Assembly: GCA_036401375.1 (NCBI GenBank)
Contig: DASWVB010000012.1
Coordinates: forward strand, 399,937-463,936
Length of the DNA stretch: 64,000 nucleotides
Reading direction: 5' to 3'
Source of the DNA: DASWUZ01 sp036401375
GTDB lineage: Bacteria > Acidobacteriota > Terriglobia > Terriglobales > Acidobacteriaceae
The notes beneath the pieces are model-generated. The model worked only from the letters and a program-made list of their open reading frames with translations, had not been told where the DNA came from and made no database searches. How positions within the stretch are numbered: position 1 is the stretch's first letter; each line of letters begins with the position of its first letter. This document shows positions 9,132 through 17,705 of this stretch, piece after piece. The position numbers and the translations under genes are program-made.

Positions 9132-11372
9132 TTAGCGGAGAAAGGCCTCTACCAGTCCCCCGTCGACCGGGATGACGTGCCCCGTGGTGCAACTCGACTT
9201 GGGCCCCGCCAGGAAGAGTATAGCCTCGGCACAGACCCGCGGGTCGATGGGTTGATGGGTCAGCGTGCGTCCGGCATAAAAGCGGGCAAGCAGGTCGCGT
9301 AACTCGTCGTCCGGCATCCCTTCGTCGAACGAAATGTTGTACTTCTTCAACGATGCAGCTACGCGGTCACGGGGAAACATCGTCGATCCTTTAACTACCG
9401 TCGCAGGGCTGATTCCATTGATCCGCACATCAGGCGCATGAGATATGGCTAGCTCACGGATGAGGTGACTCAGCGCAGCCTTGCTTACGTCGTAGGCCTC
9501 GCTGCCCCGCTTTGCTACCACGGCGTTTGCGGAACTGGTAAGCACGATACTGGCGCTCAAACCCTGGTCAAGCAGCAGTCTGCCAACCTCTTCCACCAGG
9601 TAGAAGTTGGCACTCACATTTACCTCCAGTGTAAGTGCCCACTGTGCGTCGGAGACTACACCCGTCGGCGAAGACGGGAAAAGTGCAGCGGTATTGACGA
9701 CAATATCGATGCCCCCGAACTGGGCTACGGCATCGCGCATCATCCCTCGTATGGATTCCCGGCTGCGTATATCCACCGCAGACGCAATAGCGATCTCACT
9801 CCCGAGGAGCGACCTGGCCTCCTCAGCGACTTTTTTTGCGCTGTCGAGATCGCGGTCCGCTACCACAACATGGGCGCCCCGCTCGGCTGCCAGCAAAGCG
9901 ACCTCGCGCCCTATCCCGCTGCCACCGCCTACGATCAGGGCCACCTGACGGCTCAACTCCTTCTCTGCCGGCTGACGGCGAATCTTCGCCTCCTCGAGCG
10001 CCCAGTACTCGATCCGAAAGGCCTCCGCCGGAGGCAGCGCCACATAGTTGCTATAGGTCTCGAAGGCCAGCCTAAGTGCCTCGGAGCCGCACTGGGGCAC
10101 TCCAAATCCCGTATGCGCATCGCTCTCCTCCGAAAAGTCTTCAAGACCTGCCGCGCCTCTCATCACGTGGATAGCATTGACAAAAAACTCGCCCGTGATC
10201 TGCGACTCCTGCTTGCTCTTGCCAAAGCTGAACATGCCCAGCCCCGGAATAAGAACCACGCTCGGATTGGGATCGCGCATGGGTGGGGACGCTGACTCTG
10301 CGTGCGCCCGGTAGTAACGCGCATACTCCTCGCGATAAGTCGCAATCTGCCGGTCTATCTCCTTCTTCAGCAGTTCGAGCCCGGTCGCCGGGTCCCATGG
10401 CACATACATCGGTCGTATTTTCGTACGGATAAAGTGGTCGGGACAACTCGTCCCTAGGTAAGCCAGCCTCTCTGCGTCCAGTGAGTTCACAAAATCAGCG
10501 ACCTCAGGTAAATCCGAGTAAGTGCCGATAAGCCGCCGCCCAGCCGAGACGCGTCCTCGCACGTAAGGCATGACTTCGTACGCAAGATCCTTATGCGCGG
10601 CAAGTGACTCATACCTCGCTCCACCGAAGACTTTCGCCTTACGGCGGAGGTGCCAATCGATAAAGTCAGTGAGCTGATCGATGATGGTCAACGTATTCAC
10701 GTAACACCTGCGCTGCGTGTCGCCCCACGTGAAGAGGCCGTGTGCCCCAAGGACCACGCCATCGCACTCCGGATTTGCCTCTACGGCGCGCCTCAGCATC
10801 ATGCCCAGCTCGAAACCAGGGCGCTGCCAAGGCAGCCACTGCAAGCTATGATCATAGGCGCGGTTGAACTCCCTCATCTTGGCGAGCCCGTTGGCAGCGG
10901 CCGCGAGCGCGATCCCGCAGTCCGGATGAAGATGGTCGACGTGAGCATAAGGGAGAAAACCATGCAGCGGAGTATCGATCGACGCAGCCACAGGATTGTT
11001 GCCGAAGGTGCACAGCGGATAATGCGCAACCATCTCGTCCTCGCGGTCTACTCCGCGATAAAGACCCTCCAGGGCGAGCAGTTTATCCATATTTAGAGTG
11101 GCAAAGCCGGCCCGGGTTATACTGCCCAGGTCACCACCGCTGCCCTTGACCCATAACACCTGCGTCGAAATGCCAGTAAGTGGATCGGCCATCTCGATCT
11201 TTGAACTGGTATTGCCGCCACCAAAGTTCGTAATCCTCAGGTCAGATCCCAGCAAATTCGACCGATAGCGCAGCAGCTCCGGCCCATCAAGTGTGTAGGC
11301 TATACTCTCGTCCCAGCAATCTTCAAGGTGCGTCAACGCGAGCTTGGGTTCAGCGGAGCCACTTACCGTCAT
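9132..11372 (-). CDS. rhaE: Bifunctional rhamnulose-1-phosphate aldolase / L-lactaldehyde dehydrogenase
   Basis: A 746-residue fusion. The N-terminal part, to about residue 450, is a class II aldolase: GNTSSK, the zinc-site histidines in AHVDHLHPD and the later GAHGLFTWG. The C-terminal part is a short-chain dehydrogenase with GGGSGIGREVA near residue 478-490 and the catalytic YDVSK near 624. The fusion matches the RhaEW-type enzyme that splits L-rhamnulose 1-phosphate to DHAP and L-lactaldehyde and oxidises the aldehyde to lactate. It sits between the isomerase (80 bases upstream) and rhaB (3 bases downstream). The ATG at 11372 has a GAGAAGAGAG purine stretch in front of it. Confidence 0.95.
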   Translation of the reverse strand: MTVSGSAEPKLALTHLEDCWDESIAYTLDGPELLRYRSNLLGSDLRITNFGGGNTSSKIEMADPLTGISTQVLWVKGSGGDLGSITRAGFATLNMDKLLALEGLYRGVDREDEMVAHYPLCTFGNNPVAASIDTPLHGFLPYAHVDHLHPDCGIALAAAANGLAKMREFNRAYDHSLQWLPWQRPGFELGMMLRRAVEANPECDGVVLGAHGLFTWGDTQRRCYVNTLTIIDQLTDFIDWHLRRKAKVFGGARYESLAAHKDLAYEVMPYVRGRVSAGRRLIGTYSDLPEVADFVNSLDAERLAYLGTSCPDHFIRTKIRPMYVPWDPATGLELLKKEIDRQIATYREEYARYYRAHAESASPPMRDPNPSVVLIPGLGMFSFGKSKQESQITGEFFVNAIHVMRGAAGLEDFSEESDAHTGFGVPQCGSEALRLAFETYSNYVALPPAEAFRIEYWALEEAKIRRQPAEKELSRQVALIVGGGSGIGREVALLAAERGAHVVVADRDLDSAKKVAEEARSLLGSEIAIASAVDIRSRESIRGMMRDAVAQFGGIDIVVNTAALFPSSPTGVVSDAQWALTLEVNVSANFYLVEEVGRLLLDQGLSASIVLTSSANAVVAKRGSEAYDVSKAALSHLIRELAISHAPDVRINGISPATVVKGSTMFPRDRVAASLKKYNISFDEGMPDDELRDLLARFYAGRTLTHQPIDPRVCAEAILFLAGPKSSCTTGHVIPVDGGLVEAFLR

Positions 11373-11451
11373 GAGTCTCTCTTCTCAAACCACCTATATT
11401 CCATCTACCAGAAGCCACCGCAGCCCCACTTACACTCGTAGCCCTGAGATA

Positions 11452-12642
11452 TCAGGCATAGCTGGCCGGACGTAGTGTATTCCGGCTGCCGCGCTCCTGC
11501 TCCGCTTGCTCGACATAGCCGCTCTCACGCAGCGCCTGGAGAGGGTCACCAGGAATACCGCGACTTACGCGCCACTGCCGCAGAGAGGGCCGAACGTCCG
11601 TCCAGAACGCATTTCTAAGGCACTCCTCCGCCTCCACCGTCTTGCTGGCTGCCTGTAGGTCGGCTAGTCGCACCCTGTCAACAAGCGCGGCCTTCGCGTA
11701 CAGCTCCTGCGCGGCAACTACGGTCTGTACCATGGCCTCCATCTTGCCTTTGATGTTATGGCTCTGATCGATCATGAATGCTACGCTCATCGCCAGGTCT
11801 CCGTCGGGCTCTGATAGCATTTCGTGAAATATGCGAAACACCTGGTATGGGTCGATCGACCCGATAGTTAAATCATCGTCCGCATAGCGGCGGTCATTGA
11901 AGTGGAAGCCCCCAAGTAGTTTCAGATGTAGCAGCCACGCGACTATCTGCTCGATATTCTGCGCCTGGTAGTGGTGTCCAGTATCGACCAGAACGCGCGC
12001 CTGCGGTCCCGCCGTTCTTGCCAGGTGCGCAGCCATGCCCCAGTCAGCAATATCCGTGTGGTAAAACGCCGGCTCAAATGGTTTGTACTCGATCAGCAGG
12101 CGTTGCCCGCTGCCCAGATGGTTGTGCGTGACCGACAACGCCTGCTCAAGCCACTCGATGCGCTTCCGCATGCTCTGTCCTCCCGGATAATTCGAGCCGT
12201 CTGCCATCCACAGGGAGACATCGCGCGAACCAAGCTGCTTTCCTATCTCAATCGAGAGCAGTAAGTGGTCTAATGCTTGCCCTCGCACCCCGGGGTCAGG
12301 GTTACAGATTGAACCGAACTTATATTCCTGCTCTTGAAATAGATTGGGATTAATTGATCCTGCTTTTACTCCATATTGCTCGACCAGGCGCAACACCGCC
12401 GGTATGTCGGCCTCGCCGGCCGGCAAATCCCATGAGACATGCAGCGCCAGGCTTGGCGTGATGCCGGTCAGCGCCTGCACTTGTGCCGCGTCAGCAAATT
12501 TCTCCTCGAGAGTTGTCGCTGCACCCGCCTGCAGGAACTTGCCAAACCGCGTTCCGGTGTTGGCAAAGCCCCAGGACGGAACCTCGATTGCAAATTCATC
12601 CAGGCCCTCAATAGCTTGGCTCGTGCCTTCGTTGCGATCCAA
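11452..12642 (-). CDS. rhaI: L-rhamnose isomerase (RhaI type)
   Basis: A 396-residue TIM-barrel isomerase converting L-rhamnose to L-rhamnulose. It resembles the RhaI enzymes of Bacillus, Streptomyces and Pseudomonas rather than E. coli RhaA: HVSWD, GSINPNLFQ, SLWMADGSNYPGGQS, LIEYKPFEPAFYHTD, the metal-site segment VDTGHHYQAQNIEQ and FHFNDRRY. It is the first gene of the operon. The start is a TTG at 12642, supported by a GAGAGGG ribosome binding site 6-7 bases upstream. The MDRNEG start is followed by the normal family N-terminus. Confidence 0.94.
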   Translation of the reverse strand: MDRNEGTSQAIEGLDEFAIEVPSWGFANTGTRFGKFLQAGAATTLEEKFADAAQVQALTGITPSLALHVSWDLPAGEADIPAVLRLVEQYGVKAGSINPNLFQEQEYKFGSICNPDPGVRGQALDHLLLSIEIGKQLGSRDVSLWMADGSNYPGGQSMRKRIEWLEQALSVTHNHLGSGQRLLIEYKPFEPAFYHTDIADWGMAAHLARTAGPQARVLVDTGHHYQAQNIEQIVAWLLHLKLLGGFHFNDRRYADDDLTIGSIDPYQVFRIFHEMLSEPDGDLAMSVAFMIDQSHNIKGKMEAMVQTVVAAQELYAKAALVDRVRLADLQAASKTVEAEECLRNAFWTDVRPSLRQWRVSRGIPGDPLQALRESGYVEQAEQERGSRNTLRPASYA

Positions 12643-12763
12643 TCAGCACCCTCTCTTATGATCCATGTGCGCGGTCAGCGGTAGTCTATTCCGTCCGGAT
12701 GGCGCTTTCAACAGGGCGCATTTCGCCTTTCCGCGGCTGGTCAGATAGTATGACGAAGCTCCT

Positions 12764-12773
12764 GCGATATCGC
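12764..12773. promoter_or_regulatory. Perfect palindrome in the rhaI/rhaT divergent promoter region
   Basis: GCGATATCGC is a perfect 10-bp palindrome between the divergent rhaI and rhaT starts. It could be an operator shared by both units, but no rhamnose regulator gene is visible nearby and a single 10-bp palindrome is weak evidence. Confidence 0.25.
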
Positions 12774-12803
12774 TCCCGATCTCGCAGAGTCAGGGGAGTG
12801 CAC

Positions 12804-13949
12804 TTGGGTCCGAACCCACTGATCGGTGTCGTCTTTCACTGGATCGGCGGCCTCGCGTCGGCGAGTAACTTCATCCCCTTTCGCCCGATCAAGCGCTGGT
12901 CATGGGAGATCTACTGGCTCATCCAGGGCTTCGCAGCGTGGATCGTCGCACCGCTGTTCCTCGCCTGGCTGCTCGTTCCCGGCCTGGCTGCGATCCTCCA
13001 TGCTGCGCCTGCAACATCATTCTGGCACGCCATGTTCTGGGGAGTGATGTGGGGTGTTGGCGGTCTTACCTTCGGCCTCTCCATTCGCTATCTCGGCATC
13101 GCACTGGGCTACGCAATCGCGCTCGGATTCTGCACGGCATTTGGAACATTAATGCCACCCATCTTCAGCGGCCAGCTAGGAACTATAGCTCATCAGGGCG
13201 GCGGCCGGATCATCCTGCTCGGTGTAGCAGTATGCATGGCAGCAATTGGAGTAAATGGGCTGGCAGGCTACTCCAAGGAGAAGGAGATGGGTCGAGCCAA
13301 TAGCTCGGCCATAGGCGAGCGCGACTACTCTTTCAGCAAAGGGCTCGCGGTCGCGGTCTTTGCCGGCATTATGAGTTCCTGCTTCGCTTACGGACTTACT
13401 GCCGGTAAACCGATCGGTGCGCTCACCCGGGTCCACCTAGCCGCGCATGGCCGTGCTGACCTATGGCAGAATTTGCCCGTGCTGGTCGTGGTGCTCTGGG
13501 GCGGCTTTCTGACTAACTTCATCTGGTCGGCCATCTTGATCGTGCGCAATCAGTCCTTTTCGCAATTTCTAGGTGCCGCCGCCACCAATCCTGCGGAAAG
13601 ATTCCTAGGCGCGGCCGATACGCTTGCCGCTACCGAGAATGGCGTAAAGGACCGCATCCAGCCGGCAGTCCTCGCCAGGAACTACGCCCTCGCATCGCTC
13701 GCCGGCGTGATCTGGTATCTGCAGTTCTTCTTCTACTCCATGGGTCAGACGAGGATGGGCAGGTACGATTTCTCCAGCTGGACGCTGCACATGGCCAGCA
13801 TTATTATCTTCGCTACACTGTGGGGGATCGTTTTGCATGAATGGAAGGGCACAAGCATTCGAACGCGTATGCTCGTCAGCTGCGGCTTGTTCCTGCTGGT
13901 GTCGTCAACCCTGATCGTCGGCTATGGAAACTACCTGGCCGCACGGTAG
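12804..13949 (+). CDS. rhaT: L-rhamnose/H+ symporter
   Basis: An inner-membrane transporter of the RhaT family (DMT superfamily), with about ten hydrophobic segments. The N-terminal GPNPLIGVVFHWIGGLASAS followed by WSWEIYW and GVGGLTFGLSIRYLGIALG is characteristic. It imports rhamnose for the divergent rhaI-rhaE-rhaB operon. The frame is open from an ATG at 12699, but the family N-terminus begins only at GPNPL. A TTG at 12804 has an AGGGGAG ribosome binding site about 6 bases upstream, and a GTG at 12798 is an alternative. The first 35 codons of the longer frame are basic and unlike the family, so I use the short form (381 residues). Confidence 0.93.
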   Translation: MGPNPLIGVVFHWIGGLASASNFIPFRPIKRWSWEIYWLIQGFAAWIVAPLFLAWLLVPGLAAILHAAPATSFWHAMFWGVMWGVGGLTFGLSIRYLGIALGYAIALGFCTAFGTLMPPIFSGQLGTIAHQGGGRIILLGVAVCMAAIGVNGLAGYSKEKEMGRANSSAIGERDYSFSKGLAVAVFAGIMSSCFAYGLTAGKPIGALTRVHLAAHGRADLWQNLPVLVVVLWGGFLTNFIWSAILIVRNQSFSQFLGAAATNPAERFLGAADTLAATENGVKDRIQPAVLARNYALASLAGVIWYLQFFFYSMGQTRMGRYDFSSWTLHMASIIIFATLWGIVLHEWKGTSIRTRMLVSCGLFLLVSSTLIVGYGNYLAAR

Positions 13950-14182
13950 TCCGGGTCGAAGTCCTGCTGACTTATACATCAACATACATGTACTCTAGCT
14001 TGCATTTCGAAGGCCCGCCTCAAGTAGCGCGGGATCTACTCATCCAGCCGCAACAGTAGAGTGGCGGGCTCGACGGTAAAGACGTACTTCAACTAACGGT
14101 GTCAAGTCACGCAACATGAAAGCTACCCCGGCATGTGTCGTCGCGACCCGGTTCTATGCATGGGCCTGCGGCCACTGGAAAG

Positions 14183-17100
14183 TCAGAAGCTAAGCTTCAG
14201 AGCTACCTGTATCTGGCGCGGCGGCCGGCTGCCAAACTCATCCGCCGTCTCGATGCTGCTAAAGCCCCTGGAGTCGAATTGACGGGTGGGTATGCCCCAG
14301 TTTGGATGATTAAGCACATTAAATGCGTCGGCCCGCGCGAGGAGACTATGCTCTCGTCCCAGGTGAAACGACCTGCTGATACTGATATCCGCCTGGCGAA
14401 GGGCAGGGCCGATCACGCTGTTGCGTCGAGCAGTTCCAAAGCGCCTTTCCCCCAGCAGATTAGGATCGCTGAATGCACATGGATTAAACCACGTGGCTGC
14501 TGTTCGCGTCTTATCGGCCGCTCTGCCGCCGTGCGATAAGGTGGTGTGACAGGCCGGGTCTGCATTCGCCTCGACAGGGCCCGGCGCCATCGGGTCCGCG
14601 ACCTGGTCAGGGCGATCGGTGCCGGTCACCAGCGTAGTGTAGCTCTGATAACCCACACGGTTGATAGTGAATGGCGTTCCCGATTGCAGCGCAATAATAC
14701 TGGTGACCTGCCAGCCACCCAGGAGCGCAGCCGCTGTCCCGCTGCGCGACCAGCGCTGGCCCGCGCCAAAAGGCAGGCCATAGATCACACTCGTAGCCAA
14801 TCTATTACGCGCGTCAAACCCTGAAAGTCCGCGCTCGCCCGCTAAGTCATGCGAATTCTGCGGATATTGCCCCTCTATCTCGCTGCCGGTATATTCTGAT
14901 CCATTATCGATCGATTTAGACCAGGTATAGGCAAGCAAGAACGCGAGATTGCGCTCAAAGCGCTTATCGGCTTGTAGCTGAAGTGAGTCGTATCGGCTCG
15001 CACGGCCTGTAGCAACCGTAGCCAGGCTGCCGAACTGTGGGTAAGGTGGACTGCCGCCCGGCTCCGATTGGTTGTTGTCCTGCGTACCCAGCAGGTGAGT
15101 TCCTTTTGACCCGACATAAGTCAGTTCAAGACTCAGATCGTTGCGCAAGGCATACTGCGCACCAGCACTCCAGTGCTGCATATACGGATTGACCTGCCGG
15201 CTCGCCGGAACGATTGAGATAGTAACGTTAGCTGGCGAGCTTAGAATATTCTGAATGGTGTTGGTGCCGCTGTTGTAGAAGTAGGCAAAGCGATAGAACG
15301 GCGGATTGATCGTTCCCAACTCGGAGCTGGTCAGGATAGGCTGATCGAAGAAAATGCCGTAGCCGCCTCGTACCACCATCTTCCTGTCTGCCGTCGCCTG
15401 CCATGCGAAGCCTAGGCGCGGCGCCAGGTTCAACTTGCTTATAGTGTAGATGGATCGCGGCACTCCGCTGGTCCCGGCCTGCAGGAACTGGCAATCCGGC
15501 AGCGGCGTACAGCCCGCCGACCTGCCGCTTAAGTCAGGTGTGCTCAGGTGATTGTGTATATCAATGGCCGGAGCGTTGTATTCATAGCGCAGACCCGCAT
15601 TAATCGTCAGCCCGGAGGTAAGATGAACGTCGTCCTGGATATAAGCGCTCCACGACAGGCCCCGCAGATGGACGTTCGAGTCGCCCTGCGCACTCAGCGT
15701 CACTGCCGGGATGCCTAGCAAGAGGTCCTCGAGCGGGCTGCCGCTAAGCCCCAGGAAGGCATAGTAGCCGCGCGGATAGAAGTCGAAGTAACCATTATCC
15801 TGCAGGCGACGGATGTCGACACCTAGTTTGAAGTGATGGTGGTTATTCTGCAGCGGAGAATCCCACGTAACATTTTCGGCATACTGGAAGGTATTTACCT
15901 CATTGTCCTGCGGGGCTGAGAAGGGTTCCCCGATTACTTCGTATCCCTGCACCTGGACGATCGGAAAGCCGAAATCCCTGAGATTACCCGGACTGGGAAA
16001 TCCGATGCGCGCACTCTGGTCTGTACCTTCATTCTGCTGGAATACAGCCTGCCGGTCGCGATTCAATCCAAAACGCGCATCGCTTAGCAGGTGAGGGCTG
16101 AAGAGGTGGACCCAATCGATGCCCAGGTTATGTCCAAATGACCTGGCATTATCACCATATCCAGGCAGGTTGCTGACAAAGAAAGAGAAATCATAAGGAT
16201 TATAGGCGGCATCGCGAAACAATACATAGTGGGCTGAGACGACGTCGCCTGGGCGTACCTGGTAGTCCAGCTTGATCGATGTCTTATCGGCAGCGTTTTG
16301 TGCTACGGGCGATGCAACATACGTATTCGAGTGAATGAGATCAGCCCCAACGTTGGCTGCCGGAAACAGGTTGAGGGCAGCCAGGCCCGCAGCGTTGGCA
16401 TAGCTCGCAGGAACCGCTGCCAGCAGCGCGGCTCGTTCCGCCTGCGAGGGTACTGTGGACTGACGCGTAAACGCCTGTCGCAGGCGAAGCCCCTCGTAGG
16501 CCGCAAAAAAGAATGCACGGCTGCGGCTAAGAGGACCGCCTGCCGTTCCCCCGAACTGATCCCGCTGGTATCGCGGTATGGGAGCGCACGTACCCGGAGC
16601 CGATGCCGCCTTGCAGGCCGGCTGATCGAAGTAGTCGCGCGCATCGAGCTGCCTGTTTCGAAAGAACTCAAATACGGAACCATGCATCTGGTTAGAGCCG
16701 CTCTTGAGTACAACATTTATTTGCGCACCGCTGTTTCTGCCATACTCCGCTGAATAGGTGCTCGCCTGCACCTTGAACTCCTCAATTGCGTCGACCGAGG
16801 GCAGAACGCTGCGCCGGTTAATCAGCGCATCGTTATTATCTGAGCCATCTACAACGAAGTTGTTTGACATCTCACGGCCGCCATTGACGGAGATAGAGCC
16901 GCCCTGCGTCGAGTTATCCGAGCCAGCGATAGGTGTGTGTACTCCGGGGACCAGCAGTGCAAAGCTGAGGAAGTCGCGCTCATTGAGTGGCAGCGTAGCT
17001 ACCTGCTTTGCGCCGAGCACGTTCCCCACTCCGGAGCTATCTGTCTCCAGCAGCGGCTGCTGGCCCGTAACTATAATAGTTTCGGTGACAGAGCCTACCT

Positions 17101-17422
17101 GAAGCGAGACATCCAGCCGTTCTGTCTGATCGACATCCAGGGCAATGTGCGATAACACTGTCCGGCGAAAGCCCGCAGCGCTGAAGGTCACACTGTAAAT
17201 GCCCGGTGGCAGCAAAGGCTCGGAGTAGTCGCCGCTCTGTCCGGTAACTCCTGCTCTTGCAAAGCTGGTGTGCTCCTCGCGGAATATAATCGTAGCCCCT
17301 GGGATAGCAGCGCCAGTCTGGTCCGCAACCGAGCCGATCAGGGTGCCGTGCGCGCTCGCGCATGTGCCTGCAGGTGCTCGTGCGAGAGCGAGCAGCAGGA
17401 TGGCATGGAGAAGTTTACGCAT
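14183..17422 (-). CDS. Oar-like TonB-dependent outer-membrane receptor
   Basis: A 1079-residue receptor. It starts with a signal peptide (MRKLLHAILLLALARAP...ASA), followed by a carboxypeptidase-regulatory/Ig-like domain at about 25-110 (GTLIGSVADQTGAAIPGATI). Next come a plug region (GSVTETIIVTGQQPLLETDSS, NVVLKSGSNQMHGSVFEFFRN) and a long beta-barrel ending QIQVALKLSF with the C-terminal Phe typical of outer-membrane barrels. This is the large Oar-like type that acidobacteria carry in many copies. The substrate is unknown; rhamnose-containing glycans are possible given the neighbouring operon (inference). I chose the ATG at 17422, with AGGGAAG just upstream, over an in-frame ATG at 17467. 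It converges on rhaT. Confidence 0.92.
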   Translation of the reverse strand: MRKLLHAILLLALARAPAGTCASAHGTLIGSVADQTGAAIPGATIIFREEHTSFARAGVTGQSGDYSEPLLPPGIYSVTFSAAGFRRTVLSHIALDVDQTERLDVSLQVGSVTETIIVTGQQPLLETDSSGVGNVLGAKQVATLPLNERDFLSFALLVPGVHTPIAGSDNSTQGGSISVNGGREMSNNFVVDGSDNNDALINRRSVLPSVDAIEEFKVQASTYSAEYGRNSGAQINVVLKSGSNQMHGSVFEFFRNRQLDARDYFDQPACKAASAPGTCAPIPRYQRDQFGGTAGGPLSRSRAFFFAAYEGLRLRQAFTRQSTVPSQAERAALLAAVPASYANAAGLAALNLFPAANVGADLIHSNTYVASPVAQNAADKTSIKLDYQVRPGDVVSAHYVLFRDAAYNPYDFSFFVSNLPGYGDNARSFGHNLGIDWVHLFSPHLLSDARFGLNRDRQAVFQQNEGTDQSARIGFPSPGNLRDFGFPIVQVQGYEVIGEPFSAPQDNEVNTFQYAENVTWDSPLQNNHHHFKLGVDIRRLQDNGYFDFYPRGYYAFLGLSGSPLEDLLLGIPAVTLSAQGDSNVHLRGLSWSAYIQDDVHLTSGLTINAGLRYEYNAPAIDIHNHLSTPDLSGRSAGCTPLPDCQFLQAGTSGVPRSIYTISKLNLAPRLGFAWQATADRKMVVRGGYGIFFDQPILTSSELGTINPPFYRFAYFYNSGTNTIQNILSSPANVTISIVPASRQVNPYMQHWSAGAQYALRNDLSLELTYVGSKGTHLLGTQDNNQSEPGGSPPYPQFGSLATVATGRASRYDSLQLQADKRFERNLAFLLAYTWSKSIDNGSEYTGSEIEGQYPQNSHDLAGERGLSGFDARNRLATSVIYGLPFGAGQRWSRSGTAAALLGGWQVTSIIALQSGTPFTINRVGYQSYTTLVTGTDRPDQVADPMAPGPVEANADPACHTTLSHGGRAADKTRTAATWFNPCAFSDPNLLGERRFGTARRNSVIGPALRQADISISRSFHLGREHSLLARADAFNVLNHPNWGIPTRQFDSRGFSSIETADEFGSRPPRQIQVALKLSF

Positions 17423-17705
17423 GATCTTCCCTGTACACATTACGCGGGCAACAAGCCGTGCCCGCATGCCAGACTATCTCCCAGGTTGAACGAATACTAG
17501 CATAGAGGCTGGCGGAGCGAGCGAAAGGACCTTCCCTGCGCGGCCGCCGTGTGCCGCTGTCCGCAGCCACCCGCCAAGTGAGACACAAAGTTATTGCGAG
17601 GGTGACTACTCTGCCGTATGCTGACCGCGACGAACGCTGCTCAACGCCTTGCATAGGCTGACGGCATCCGGCGGCCCGGCGAAGCGGATCTAGATCGGAG
17701 ACAAG

